From Streptomyces sp. NBC_01341 (GTDB lineage Bacteria > Actinomycetota > Actinomycetes > Streptomycetales > Streptomycetaceae): DNA of 64,000 nucleotides. A program made the translations under genes and the position numbers. Under the pieces are notes generated by a model. That model was given only the letters and a program-made list of their open reading frames with translations, searched no databases and was not told where the DNA came from. Of this stretch, positions 7,941 through 16,873 are shown piece by piece. Positions within the stretch are counted from its first letter, which is position 1. The number at the start of each line of letters is the position of its first letter. The DNA lies in assembly GCF_035946055.1 (NCBI RefSeq), contig NZ_CP108364.1:3968001-4032000 (forward strand), in the 5' to 3' direction.

Positions 7941-8972
7941 ATGCCCATCGCAACCCCCGAGGTCTACGCCGAGATGCTCGACCGGGCGAAGGCAGGCAAG
8001 TTCGCCTACCCGGCCATCAATGTGACGTCGACCCAGACCCTGCACGCTGCACTGCGCGGCTTCGCGGAGGCGGAGAGCGACGGCATCGTCCAGATCTCCA
8101 CCGGTGGTGCCGAATTCCTGGGCGGTCAGTACAACAAGGACATGGTGACGGGCGCGGTGGCCCTCGCCGAGTTCGCGCACATCGTCGCTGCCAAGTACGA
8201 CATCACCGTCGCGCTGCACACCGACCACTGCCCCAAGGACAAGCTGGACGGGTACGTGCGGCCGCTGCTCGACGTCTCCGCCGAGCGGGTCGCCAAGGGT
8301 CTGAACCCGCTGTTCCAGTCCCACATGTGGGACGGCTCGGCCGAGACCCTCGCCGACAACCTGGCCATCGGCCAGGAGCTGCTGGCCAAGGCCGCCGCCG
8401 CCAAGATCATCCTCGAGGTCGAGATCACCCCGACCGGTGGCGAGGAGGACGGCGTCACGCACGAGATCAACGACGAGCTGTACACGACCGTCGACGACGC
8501 GCTGCGTACTGCCGAGGCCCTCGGCCTGGGCGAGAAGGGCCGCTACCTGCTGGCCGCGTCCTTCGGCAACGTCCACGGCGTCTACAAGCCGGGCAACGTC
8601 GTCCTGCGTCCCGAGCTCCTCAAGGACCTGCAGGAGGGTGTCTCCTCCACGTACGGCAAGCCCGCCGGAAGCCAGCCGTTCGACTTCGTCTTCCACGGCG
8701 GGTCGGGCTCCACGGCCGAGGAGATCGCCACCGCGCTGGAGAACGGCGTCGTGAAGATGAACCTCGACACCGACACCCAGTACGCCTTCACCCGCCCGAT
8801 CGTGGACCACATGTTCCGCAACTACGACGGCGTGCTGAAGGTCGACGGCGAGGTCGGCAACAAGAAGGTCTACGACCCGCGCAGCTGGGGCAAGTCCGCC
8901 GAGGCGGGCATGGCCGTGCGCGTCACGGAAGCCTGCTCCCACCTGCGTTCCGCCGGCACCAAGCTGAAGTAA
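7941..8972 (+). CDS. fba: Class II fructose-bisphosphate aldolase
   Basis: 344 residues from the ATG at 7941, with AAGGAG at 7928 in good position. The frame is open further upstream, but the family begins at MPIATPEVYAEML. This is the zinc-dependent aldolase of glycolysis and gluconeogenesis that cleaves fructose 1,6-bisphosphate to DHAP and glyceraldehyde 3-phosphate. Visible features are HTDHCPKDK (catalytic Asp and zinc-binding His), EVEITPTGGEEDG, FGNVHGVYKPGNV (zinc His) and FHGGSGS (zinc His and phosphate loop), with NLDTDTQYAFTRP near the end. It has its own terminator downstream. Confidence 0.96.
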   Translation: MPIATPEVYAEMLDRAKAGKFAYPAINVTSTQTLHAALRGFAEAESDGIVQISTGGAEFLGGQYNKDMVTGAVALAEFAHIVAAKYDITVALHTDHCPKDKLDGYVRPLLDVSAERVAKGLNPLFQSHMWDGSAETLADNLAIGQELLAKAAAAKIILEVEITPTGGEEDGVTHEINDELYTTVDDALRTAEALGLGEKGRYLLAASFGNVHGVYKPGNVVLRPELLKDLQEGVSSTYGKPAGSQPFDFVFHGGSGSTAEEIATALENGVVKMNLDTDTQYAFTRPIVDHMFRNYDGVLKVDGEVGNKKVYDPRSWGKSAEAGMAVRVTEACSHLRSAGTKLK

Positions 8973-8989
8973 GTACGTCTTGGACGTAC

Positions 8990-9028
8990 GGGCGGGCCCG
9001 GTCACCCTTCGGGGGGCCGGGCCCGCCC
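8990..9028 (+). terminator. fba terminator
   Basis: A 12-bp perfect GC stem (8990-9001 with 9017-9028) and 15-base loop, preceded by a smaller 7-bp hairpin GTACGTC/GACGTAC at 8973-8989. No T-tract follows, as is common in Streptomyces. Confidence 0.75.
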
Positions 9029-9053
9029 CATGTCCGAAGGATGGAGACCCCCT

Positions 9054-10244
9054 GTGAGCACGCCTGTGCGCTACGACTTCGACACCGTCATCGACCGCCG
9101 GGGCACCTGGTGCGTCCAGTGGGACGGGGTCGCCGAGCGGTTCGGGGTGGACGGGCTGCTGCCGTTCACCATCTCCGACATGGACTTCGAGACCGCGCCC
9201 GAGGTGCTGGCGGCGTTGCGCGCGCGCCTCGACCACGGGGTTCTCGGTTACACCACGTGGCAGCAGGACGACTTCCGGTCGGCCGTCGCGCACTGGTACG
9301 CGACCCGGTACGGCGCCGAGATCGACACCGGCCGGCTGGTCTACGGCCCGTCCGTGCTCAGCCAGTTCTCGCAGCTGCTCCAGATGTGGACGGCCGAGGG
9401 CGACGGTGTGGTCGTCCACACGCCGACGTACGACGGCTTCCGCAAGGCGATCACCGGGCTCGGTCGTGAGCTGCGGGGGGTGCCGGTGGGGGACGTGGAC
9501 GCCCTGGAGCGTGAACTGGCGCGGGCGGACGCCAGGGTCCTGGTGCTCTGTTCGCCCCACAACCCGACGGGGCGGGTGTGGACGGAGGCGGAGCTGCGCG
9601 AGATGACGGTGCTGGCCCGGCGGCACGGGGTGGCGGTCATCAGCGACGAGATCCACGCGGACTTCGTGCACGGGGGGCGTGTTCACGTGCCGTACTCACG
9701 CGTCGCGGACGACTTCGAGGCAGAGGGTGCCGGTGAGGTCCCCGGCCGGTGGGCGGTCATCACGTCCGCGTCGAAGTCCTTCAACTTTCCGGCGCTGACC
9801 GGTTCGTACGGCCTGATCGGCGACCCCGCCGACCGGGCCGAGTATCTGCGCCGCATGGAGACGGGCGAGGGTCTCGCCTCCCCGGCGGTGCTGGCGCTGA
9901 CGGCCCACATCGCGGCGTACCGGCAGGGGGCGGACTGGCTGGACGCGGTTCGCGCGTACGTCGCGGAAAACCTCGCCCTGGTCGCGGAACGGCTGAACTC
10001 GGCGTTCCCCGAACTGGCGTGGGAACCCCCGCAGGCGGGCTATCTCGCGTGGATCGATCTGCGCCCGCTGGGCGTGGACGACGAGGCGCTGCAACGGGTG
10101 CTGATCGAGCGGGAGAAGGTCGCGATCATGCCGGGCGCGGTGTACGGGGCGCCGGGATTCCTGCGCCTGAACGTGGGATGCGCCCGGAGCAAGGTCGAGG
10201 CGGGGGTGTCGGCGCTGGTGCGGGGGATCGGGGCGGTGCGGTGA
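9054..10244 (+). CDS. MalY/PatB-family PLP-dependent C-S lyase or aminotransferase
   Basis: 396 residues from the GTG at 9054, which follows GGATGGAG. Fold-type I features are CSPHNPTGRVW, ISDEIHADFVHGG (PLP-binding Asp) and the Schiff-base lysine in ITSASKSFNFPALTG. The N-terminal FDTVIDRRGTWCVQWDGV and ISDMDFETAPEV are diagnostic of the MalY/PatB subfamily, known as cystathionine beta-lyases that release homocysteine, pyruvate and ammonia. It probably serves methionine metabolism or sulfur scavenging. It is monocistronic by the look of the flanking hairpins. Confidence 0.88.
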   Translation: MSTPVRYDFDTVIDRRGTWCVQWDGVAERFGVDGLLPFTISDMDFETAPEVLAALRARLDHGVLGYTTWQQDDFRSAVAHWYATRYGAEIDTGRLVYGPSVLSQFSQLLQMWTAEGDGVVVHTPTYDGFRKAITGLGRELRGVPVGDVDALERELARADARVLVLCSPHNPTGRVWTEAELREMTVLARRHGVAVISDEIHADFVHGGRVHVPYSRVADDFEAEGAGEVPGRWAVITSASKSFNFPALTGSYGLIGDPADRAEYLRRMETGEGLASPAVLALTAHIAAYRQGADWLDAVRAYVAENLALVAERLNSAFPELAWEPPQAGYLAWIDLRPLGVDDEALQRVLIEREKVAIMPGAVYGAPGFLRLNVGCARSKVEAGVSALVRGIGAVR

Positions 10245-10261
10245 ACCGGGGATCCCCCGGT
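10245..10261 (+). terminator. Short hairpin directly after the stop codon
   Basis: ACCGGGG (10245-10251) and CCCCGGT (10255-10261) pair around a 3-base loop immediately after the TGA of the MalY/PatB-type gene. This is a weak or moderate terminator candidate. Confidence 0.45.
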
Positions 10262-10396
10262 GTCCGAAGGCATGGGTGACCGGGCCCCGCTCCTCCGGCG
10301 GCGGAGGGACCGCATGATCGGGCTCCGCCCGGGACGGGCGGGCGCCTGGCGGTGTCGCGGTGGCTCTCGGGGGGTGGGAGCCGCGATGCTGCTGCC

Positions 10397-11887
10397 ATGA
10401 CTGATGCGGACGCCGACGGGATCCGGGTTGCCTCGCCCGTGGGGCGGTGGGTCGTCCTGACCACCGTGCTCGGTTCGAGCATGGCGCTGCTCGACTCCAC
10501 GGTCGTGAACGTGGCCCTGCCGCACATCGGCGAGGACCTGGGCGCCGATCTGGCCGGCCTGCAGTGGACCGTCAACGCCTACACGCTCACCCTCGCCGGG
10601 CTGATCCTGCTCGGGGGCGCGCTCGGGGACCGGTTCGGGCGGCGGCGGGTGTTCGTCATCGGGGTGATCTGGTTCGCACTCGCCTCGCTGCTGTGCGGGA
10701 TCGCGCCGAACGCGGCGATGCTGATCCTCGCGCGGGCACTGCAGGGCGTCGGCGGCGCGCTGCTGACGCCGGGGTCGCTGGCGATCATCCAGGCGAGTTT
10801 CCACCCCGACGACCGGGCCCGTGCCGTGGGCCTCTGGTCCGGGCTCGGCGGGGTCGGGGCGGCGGTCGGGCCGTTCCTCGGCGGGTGGCTGGTGGACGGA
10901 CCGGGGTGGCGCTGGATCTTCCTGATCAACCTGCCGATCGCCGCCGTCTGCGTGCCCGTCGCGATGCGGCACGTACCGGAGTCCCGGGACCCGCGCGCAC
11001 ACGGCCGGTTCGACGTGCTCGGGGCCGCGCTGGCCGCCCTCGCGCTCGCCCTGATCACCTACGCGCTGATCGAGATCCCGGGGCGGGGCGCGTCCGCCCC
11101 GGTCATCGGAGCGGCGGTCGGCGGTGTGGTCCTGGCGGCGGCGTTCGTCCGCGTCGAGCGGCACCTCGCCGACCCCATGGTTCCGCCGTCGATCTTCGCG
11201 TCCCGGCAGTTCACGTCCGTCAACATCGTCACGGTCTGTGTGTACGCGGCCCTCGGCGGGTTCTTCTTCCTGTCGGCCATCCAGCTCCAGGTGGTGGCCG
11301 GCTACTCGGCGCTCGGAGCGGGGGCCGCACTCCTGCCCACGACGGTGCTGATGCTGCTCTTCTCGGCGTCCTCCGGCGAGATCGGCCGGCGCATCGGCCC
11401 CCGGATCCCGCTCACCGTCGGTTCCTTGCTGGCGGCCGCCGGAATGCTCCTGATGCTGCGGGTCGGACCCGGCGCCTCGTACCCGCTGGACGTCCTGCCC
11501 GCCGTGCTGGTGCTGGGCGTCGGCCTCGTCTCCCTCGTGGCGCCTCTCACCGCCAGCGTCCTGGCCGCCGTGGACACCGGACGGGCCGGTCTCGCCAGCG
11601 GGGTCAACAACGCTGCCGCGCGGGCCGCGGGGCTCCTCGCCGTGGCCGCGCTGCCGTTGCTGGCGGGGATGGGCCCGGAGGCGTACCGGGATGCCGGGGA
11701 GTTCGCCTCCACGTTCCGGCGGGCTATGCCGATCTGTGCGGGGCTGCTCGCGGTGGGCGCGGCGATCGCCTGGTGGTCGCTGCGGAAGGTCGCGAAGCCC
11801 GGGCCCGAGCAGCAGCCGGCGTGCACGATGCACTGCGGCGTCGTGGCCCCGCCCTTGGAGCCGGAACCGGAATCCAGGCACACTTGA
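10397..11887 (+). CDS. MFS drug exporter, DHA2 (EmrB/QacA) family, 14 TM
   Basis: 496 residues from the ATG at 10397. An in-frame GTG at 10352 is less likely. The N-terminal motif LDSTVVNVALPHIGEDL (helix 1, DHA2 motif) and WTVNAYTLTLAGLILLGGAL, followed by GDRFGRRRVF (MFS motif A), are typical of 14-helix proton/drug antiporters. ARALQGVGGALLTPGSLAII and GLGGVGAAVGPFLGGWLV (motif C of antiporters) follow. The remaining helices extend to about residue 470, with a polar Glu/Pro-rich tail. The substrate is unknown. It is followed after 3 bp by the DUF3151 gene, so the two are probably translated from one message. Confidence 0.88.
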   Translation: MTDADADGIRVASPVGRWVVLTTVLGSSMALLDSTVVNVALPHIGEDLGADLAGLQWTVNAYTLTLAGLILLGGALGDRFGRRRVFVIGVIWFALASLLCGIAPNAAMLILARALQGVGGALLTPGSLAIIQASFHPDDRARAVGLWSGLGGVGAAVGPFLGGWLVDGPGWRWIFLINLPIAAVCVPVAMRHVPESRDPRAHGRFDVLGAALAALALALITYALIEIPGRGASAPVIGAAVGGVVLAAAFVRVERHLADPMVPPSIFASRQFTSVNIVTVCVYAALGGFFFLSAIQLQVVAGYSALGAGAALLPTTVLMLLFSASSGEIGRRIGPRIPLTVGSLLAAAGMLLMLRVGPGASYPLDVLPAVLVLGVGLVSLVAPLTASVLAAVDTGRAGLASGVNNAAARAAGLLAVAALPLLAGMGPEAYRDAGEFASTFRRAMPICAGLLAVGAAIAWWSLRKVAKPGPEQQPACTMHCGVVAPPLEPEPESRHT

Positions 11888-11890
11888 CCC

Positions 11891-12304
11891 ATGTCGATCC
11901 ACGAGAACCTGCTCGGGGGCCCCGCCCCGACCCATCTGCCCGACGACCCGGAGCCGCGCGAGCTGCTCGCGGGCGGCGCGGCACCCGCCGACGTCGCCGC
12001 CAAGTACCCCAAGTCGTCGCTGGCCTGGGCGCAGCTCGCCGACGAGGCGTTCGAGGGCGGCCGGGTCGTCGAGTCCTACGCGTACGCCCGCACCGGTTAC
12101 CACCGCGGCCTCGACGCGCTGCGCAGGGCGGGCTGGAAGGGGCACGGCCCCGTCCCCTTCGAGCACGAGCCGAACCGCGGCTTCCTGCGGGCCCTGCACG
12201 CCCTCGCGCGCGCCGCGCAGGCGATCGGTGAGCAGGACGAGTACGAGCGCTGCTCGACGTTCCTGCGGGACTCGTCGCAGACCGCGGCCGACATCCTGAG
12301 CTGA
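11891..12304 (+). CDS. DUF3151 family protein
   Basis: 137 residues. It matches the short actinobacterial DUF3151 family: SIHENLLGGPAPTHLPDDPE at the start, a TPR-like helical middle (AAKYPKSSLAWAQLADEA and VVESYAYARTGYHRGLDAL) and GWKGHGPVPFEHEPNRGFL before the last helices. The helix pattern suggests a small protein-interaction module, and no catalytic residues stand out. The function is unknown. It begins 3 bp after the DHA2 exporter stop and is followed by a strong terminator. Confidence 0.78.
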   Translation: MSIHENLLGGPAPTHLPDDPEPRELLAGGAAPADVAAKYPKSSLAWAQLADEAFEGGRVVESYAYARTGYHRGLDALRRAGWKGHGPVPFEHEPNRGFLRALHALARAAQAIGEQDEYERCSTFLRDSSQTAADILS

Positions 12305-12315
12305 GGCTCCCCGAT

Positions 12316-12353
12316 CCCGGGCCCCGGCGGGCCGCTGCCCGCCGGGGCCCGGG
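12316..12353 (+). terminator. Strong 16-bp hairpin terminator
   Basis: A perfect 16-bp GC stem (12316-12331 with 12338-12353) and 6-base loop lie 11 bp after the DUF3151 stop. It separates the exporter unit from the kynurenine genes. Confidence 0.8.
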
Positions 12354-12459
12354 CACGTGCCGCGGAAGGCCGTTAGGATGCTGTGGAGGGGACCGGAGCT
12401 CCACCACCTGCGAGGAAGGGGCGGACCGCTACCCGGAAGCTCGTGTCGAGGAGACAGAA

Positions 12460-13308
12460 ATGTCGACGGTTCACCCCGACCCCGAAGCCACCGGCGCGGA
12501 CACTCCGCACCTGGACTTCGAGGGAACGACTCCGTATGAGGACTATGTCCAGGCGGATGTCCTGACCCATCTCCAGCACCTCCGCTCGGACGATCCCGGC
12601 GAGATGGTCTTCCTGGTCACCACCCAGGTCATGGAACTGTGGTTCACGGTCATCGTCCATGAGTGGGAGACCGCGGCGCACGCCCTGCGCGAGGACCGCA
12701 TACCGGTCGCCCGCGACGCGCTGAAGCGCTCACTGCGGGAACTGGAGGCGCTGAACGCCTCCTGGAAGCCGCTGGCGGGCCTCACGCCTGCCCAGTTCAA
12801 CTCCTACCGCGGCTCGCTCGGCGAGGGATCCGGCTTCCAGTCGGCGATGTACCGCCGGATGGAGTTCCTGCTCGGCGACAAGTCCGCGTCGATGCTCGTG
12901 CCGCACCGGGGCGCGCCCCGTGTCCACGCGGAGCTGGAGAAGGCGCTCCACCAGCCTGGCCTGTACGACGAGACGCTCGCCCTGCTCGCCAGGCGTGGTT
13001 ACGCGGTACCGCGGTCGGTGCTCGAACGCGACCTCTCACAGAAGTACGAGCCCTCCGCCGCGGTCGAGGCCGCCTGGGCGGAGATCTACGCCAATCCCGA
13101 CCAGAACGACGAGCTCGTGCGGCTCGGCGAGGTCCTGACCGACGTCGGCGAGCTGGTCTGGCGCTGGCGGAACGACCACCTCACCGCCACCCGGCGGGCC
13201 ATGGGCTCGAAGACCGGGACCGGCGGCTCGGCAGGGGTCGCCTGGCTGGAGAAGCGGGCGACGAAGAACGTGTTCCCCGAGCTCTGGACGGCCCGCAGCC
13301 ATGTCTGA
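12460..13308 (+). CDS. kynA: Tryptophan 2,3-dioxygenase
   Basis: 282 residues, ATG preceded by GAGGAG. This heme enzyme opens the indole ring of L-tryptophan to N-formylkynurenine. Family signatures are EMVFLVTTQVMELWF, the substrate-binding RGSLGEGSGFQSAMYR, and the C-terminal RNDHLTATRRAMGSKTGTGG, whose His is the expected proximal heme ligand. It overlaps kynU by 8 bp and is the first gene of the tryptophan-to-anthranilate unit. The homologous S. coelicolor cluster (SCO3646-SCO3644, from memory) has been described as dioxygenase, kynureninase and formamidase. Confidence 0.95.
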   Translation: MSTVHPDPEATGADTPHLDFEGTTPYEDYVQADVLTHLQHLRSDDPGEMVFLVTTQVMELWFTVIVHEWETAAHALREDRIPVARDALKRSLRELEALNASWKPLAGLTPAQFNSYRGSLGEGSGFQSAMYRRMEFLLGDKSASMLVPHRGAPRVHAELEKALHQPGLYDETLALLARRGYAVPRSVLERDLSQKYEPSAAVEAAWAEIYANPDQNDELVRLGEVLTDVGELVWRWRNDHLTATRRAMGSKTGTGGSAGVAWLEKRATKNVFPELWTARSHV

Positions 13309-14488
13309 CTTCAAGGAGCGCGCCGAAGCGCTCGACGCCGCCGACGCCCTGGCTCCCCTGCGCGAGCTCTTCGTCCTCGACGACACCGTCTACCTCGACG
13401 GCAACTCGCTGGGCGCGCTGCCCCGTCACGTGCCCGGGCGGGTACAGGACGTCATCACCCGCGAGTGGGGCTCCCTGCGCATCCGTTCCTGGACGGAGAG
13501 CGGCTGGTGGACCGCGCCGGAACGGATCGGCGACCGGATCGCCCCGCTGGTCGGTGCCGCCGCCGGGCAGGTCGTGGTGGGTGACTCGACCAGCGTGAAC
13601 GTCTTCAAGGCCGTCGTCGCCGCGAGCCGCATGGCCTCCGACGGCCGTGACGAGATCCTCGTCGACGCCACGACGTTCCCCTCGGACGGGTACATCGCCG
13701 AGTCGGCGGCCCGGCTGACGGGCCACCGCATCGTGCCGGTCGCCCCGGCCGACGTACGAGAGGCGCTGGGACCCCGTACCGCGGTCGTCCTGCTGAACCA
13801 CGTCGACTACCGCACGGGCAGGCTCCACGACCTGCCCGGTCTGACCGCCGCGGTCCACGACGCGGGTGCGCTCGCCGTCTGGGACCTGTGCCACAGCGCG
13901 GGCGCCCTGCCCGTCGGACTCGACGTGCACGGCGTGGACCTGGCCGTCGGCTGTACGTACAAGTACCTGAACGGCGGGCCCGGTGCGCCGGCCTTCCTGT
14001 ACGTCGCCGAACGCCACCAGGCGGCCTTCGACTCGCCGTTGCCCGGTTGGACCTCGCACGCCGACCCGTTCGCGATGACCGCCGGCTACGAGCCCGCCGA
14101 CGGTTCCGTGCGGGGCCGCGTCGGCACCCCGGACATCCTGTCGATGCTGGCACTGGAGGCGTCGCTGGAGGTGTGGGACGGCGTCACGGTGGAGTCCGTC
14201 CGGGCCAAGTCCCTGGCGCTGACGGACTTCTTCCTGGAGTGCGTCGCCGCGTACGTCCCCGAGGGCAGGGTCACCTCGGCCACCCCCGAGGCCCACGCGG
14301 AGCGCGGCAGCCAGGTGTCGCTCCGGTGTGACGACGCCGAGGCGGTGATGCGGGTGCTCATCGAGCGCGGAGTGGTCGGCGACCTCCGCCGCCCGGACGT
14401 CCTGCGCTTCGGCTTCACCCCGCTGTACGTCGGTTTCGCGGAAGCGGAGCGGGCGGCGCGGATCCTCGCCGAGGTGCTGGCGGTCTGA
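13301..14488 (+). CDS. kynU: Kynureninase
   Basis: 395 residues. This PLP enzyme cleaves kynurenine to anthranilate and alanine. The start overlaps the end of kynA by 8 bp, which implies translational coupling. Visible motifs are FVLDDTVYLDGNSLGALP near the N-terminus, VVVGDSTSVNVFKAVVAA (phosphate cup), LNHVDYRTG, WDLCHSAGALPVGLD (PLP-binding Asp and His) and the Schiff-base lysine in VGCTYKYLNGGPGAPAF. Length and motifs fit the family well. A 10-bp inverted repeat lies shortly after the stop, before the next pathway gene. Confidence 0.95.
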   Translation: MSDFKERAEALDAADALAPLRELFVLDDTVYLDGNSLGALPRHVPGRVQDVITREWGSLRIRSWTESGWWTAPERIGDRIAPLVGAAAGQVVVGDSTSVNVFKAVVAASRMASDGRDEILVDATTFPSDGYIAESAARLTGHRIVPVAPADVREALGPRTAVVLLNHVDYRTGRLHDLPGLTAAVHDAGALAVWDLCHSAGALPVGLDVHGVDLAVGCTYKYLNGGPGAPAFLYVAERHQAAFDSPLPGWTSHADPFAMTAGYEPADGSVRGRVGTPDILSMLALEASLEVWDGVTVESVRAKSLALTDFFLECVAAYVPEGRVTSATPEAHAERGSQVSLRCDDAEAVMRVLIERGVVGDLRRPDVLRFGFTPLYVGFAEAERAARILAEVLAV

Positions 14489-14492
14489 GCGT

Positions 14493-14535
14493 CCGCCGCA
14501 GCGCCGGACCGGGATCAGGGACGGTGCTGCGGCGG
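14493..14535 (+). terminator. Hairpin between kynU and the formamidase-like gene
   Basis: CCGCCGCAGC (14493-14502) pairs with GCTGCGGCGG (14526-14535) over 10 bp with a 23-base loop. It lies 5 bp after the kynU stop. It may be a partial terminator or processing site inside the unit, lowering expression of the third gene, or it may separate two transcripts. Confidence 0.5.
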
Positions 14536-14603
14536 GCCCCCGTACTGGTACCGTCCCCGCAGGTCAGTCCAGTTGGGCACAGGCGTAGGACGGTTGGAGC
14601 ATC

Positions 14604-15479
14604 ATGTCGGATTCTGCCGCGCGTGAACGGGACGCCGCCGAGGCCGAGTCGGCCTTCGGGCATCCGGCGGTCGCCCCCGACCGGACCGCGGCCTACGGCA
14701 GTCATCCGGACCAGGTGATCGACTTCTTCGCCCCGCGCGACGGCCGGGACGGCGCACCGCTCGTCGTCGTGCTGCACGGCGGGGCGTACCGCGCCCCGTA
14801 CGACCGGCAGCACGTGTCGCCCTTCGCGGACTTCCTTGCCCGGCGCGGCTTCGCGGTGGCCAGCGTCGAGTACCGGCGCGGCGGCGGGATCCCCCGGCAG
14901 GGCGGGGACGGACCCGTGGCGGGACGCTGGCCCGAGACCTTCGACGACGTGGCCGCCGCGATGGACGCGCTGCCGGCCCTGACGGCCCGGGAGCTTCCGC
15001 AGGCCGATGTGCGCAGGACCGTCGTCACCGGACACTCGGCGGGCGGGCACCTGGCGCTGTGGGCCGCCGCCCGGCACGTTCTTCCGGACGGTTCGCCGTG
15101 GCGGCTGCCGGTCTCGCCCCCGTACCGCGGCGTGGTGGCGCTGGCGCCGATCGCCGACTTCGCGAGTGCGGTGGAGCTGGACATCTGCTCAGGCGCGCTG
15201 CACCAGCTCCTGGGGGACGGGGAGGACTTCGAGACGCGGAGCGCCCACGTCGACCCCGCCCTGCTGCTGCCGACCGGCATCGCGACGACCGTCGTCCAGG
15301 GGGTGGAGGACACCACCGTCCCGGCGGCCGTCAGCGACGCGTTCGTGGACGCCGCGGCGAAGGCGGGCGAGGTGGTGGGGCTGACGCTGCTCGACGGTGT
15401 CGGGCACTTCCCGCTGATCGACCCGGCGGCGGACGCCTGCGCCGTGGTGGCCGAGGAGATCGCCCAGTTGGCCTGGTAG
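14604..15479 (+). CDS. kynB: Alpha/beta hydrolase, probable kynurenine formamidase
   Basis: 291 residues of the HGG esterase type: VVLHGGAYRAPYD forms the oxyanion hole, GHSAGGHLALWAA carries the nucleophile Ser, and the likely Asp and His are in QGVEDTTVPAA and GVGHFPLIDP. By sequence alone it is a carboxylesterase-like hydrolase. Its position right after kynA and kynU points to removal of formate from N-formylkynurenine, as in the animal-type formamidase. It is not related to the classic metal-dependent KynB family. The symbol is used by context only. Confidence 0.8.
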   Translation: MSDSAARERDAAEAESAFGHPAVAPDRTAAYGSHPDQVIDFFAPRDGRDGAPLVVVLHGGAYRAPYDRQHVSPFADFLARRGFAVASVEYRRGGGIPRQGGDGPVAGRWPETFDDVAAAMDALPALTARELPQADVRRTVVTGHSAGGHLALWAAARHVLPDGSPWRLPVSPPYRGVVALAPIADFASAVELDICSGALHQLLGDGEDFETRSAHVDPALLLPTGIATTVVQGVEDTTVPAAVSDAFVDAAAKAGEVVGLTLLDGVGHFPLIDPAADACAVVAEEIAQLAW

Positions 15480-15553
15480 TACTTGCGACGGACGGCCAGG
15501 GATCCGCATCACTGCTGACGACCGCGGGCAAGGCGTACGCCTACCTTGGACGT

Positions 15554-16873
15554 GTGACCGACACCAAGACACGAAGCCCGGAGTTCCGGCTGGCCGCAGG
15601 GGCGATAGGCGGCCTGCGGCAGGACCTGTTCCACAACGTGTTCGACTACCGGCCGCTGGAACCGCTGGGCACCGGCGGCCCGGTGATCCGGCGGCTTCCG
15701 AAGGCGATCCGGGAGCGGGCGGTCTGGACGCCGCACGCGGTGGTCGGGGCGGTCGCGCTGATCTCGCTGCTGGTCGGGGTCTTCGAGACGAACACCTACT
15801 CGCCCTTCGGGATCGCGACCGCCATCACCGCGTTCCTGCCCGCCGCCACGCTGCTGATGACGCTGGTCCGCCCCGTTCTCGCGTTCTGGGTGTCGATCGC
15901 GTCGGCCCCGGTGATGGCCGTGGTCGGCAGCGGGAACTGGCCGTGGTCGCCGAACGCCTTCGCGTGCCACCTCGGCGTCCTGATCGTCGTCGCCGCGCGT
16001 ACCAGGCCGCGTACGGCGGCCTGGATGTGGGTGATCACCCTCTTCACCGGCTCCTTCATGGAGACCATCGGCCCCTGGAACCCCTCCTCCACCAATGGCG
16101 GCATGGCCTTCACGTCCGCGCTCGCCCTGCTCGTCGTGACCGTCGTGCAGACCCGCCTCGAGGCGCAGCGCGAGGTCACCGTGCAGCGCACCGTCACCGC
16201 CGTCGAACGCGACCGGCGCACGCTACTCGAGGAGCGCACGACCATCGCCCGTGAGCTGCACGACGTCGTCGCGCACCACATGTCCGTCGTCGCGATCCAG
16301 GCCGAGGCGGCCCCGTACCGGGTGGAGAATCCGCCGCCCGAACTGGAGCAGGCGTTCGTCACGATCCGGGAGAACGCCGTCGCCGCGCTCACCGAGCTGC
16401 GCCGTGTCCTCGGGGTCGTACGGGCGGAGGACTACGAGGCGCCGGACGCCCCTCAGCCCACCCTCGCCGAGATCGACCGGCTGCTGGACAACGTCCGCGA
16501 GACCGGACTGGAGACCGAGAAGACGGTCACCGGCGCCGTGCGGGAGCTGCCGCAGGGGGTCGAGCTGTCGGCCTACCGGATCGTCCAGGAGGCGTTGAGC
16601 AACACGCTCCGGCACGCTCCCGGCGCCGCGGCGAAGGTCGAGATCGGTTACGTCCTCGGCGGGCTGGGCGTGCGGGTCGTCAACGGCCCGGCGCGAGGAC
16701 TGGTCAAGCCGTCGCCGGGGGCCGGGCACGGGATCACGGGGATGCGGGAGCGGGTGGCGATGCTGAACGGCGAGATGACGGCGGGAGCGACGGAGGACGG
16801 CGGCTACGAGGTCGCCGTGTTCCTCCCCGTGCCGGTGGAGCGCGAGCGCGTCGGGTCCGGTGAGGTGGCATGA
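15554..16873 (+). CDS. Two-component sensor histidine kinase, NarL/LuxR type
   Basis: 439 residues from the GTG at 15554. The N-terminal part has about four to five membrane helices (residues 55-200). A coiled linker with QREVTVQRTVTAVERD leads to the HisKA_3 box ERTTIARELHDVVAHHMSVV, whose His in ELHD is the phosphorylation site. The HATPase domain has YRIVQEALSNTLRHA (N box) and GHGITGMRERV (G box). The stop overlaps the start of the response regulator by 4 bp (ATGA), so the two are a translationally coupled pair. The signal is not predictable, but the short loops imply sensing within or near the membrane. Confidence 0.9.
   Translation: MTDTKTRSPEFRLAAGAIGGLRQDLFHNVFDYRPLEPLGTGGPVIRRLPKAIRERAVWTPHAVVGAVALISLLVGVFETNTYSPFGIATAITAFLPAATLLMTLVRPVLAFWVSIASAPVMAVVGSGNWPWSPNAFACHLGVLIVVAARTRPRTAAWMWVITLFTGSFMETIGPWNPSSTNGGMAFTSALALLVVTVVQTRLEAQREVTVQRTVTAVERDRRTLLEERTTIARELHDVVAHHMSVVAIQAEAAPYRVENPPPELEQAFVTIRENAVAALTELRRVLGVVRAEDYEAPDAPQPTLAEIDRLLDNVRETGLETEKTVTGAVRELPQGVELSAYRIVQEALSNTLRHAPGAAAKVEIGYVLGGLGVRVVNGPARGLVKPSPGAGHGITGMRERVAMLNGEMTAGATEDGGYEVAVFLPVPVERERVGSGEVA

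Noticed and set aside
10040..12199. A minus-strand open frame of about 720 codons over the MFS exporter
   Set aside because: It is the antisense shadow of the DHA2 exporter and neighbours, with the typical Arg/Gly/Glu/Pro-rich composition and no ribosome site.
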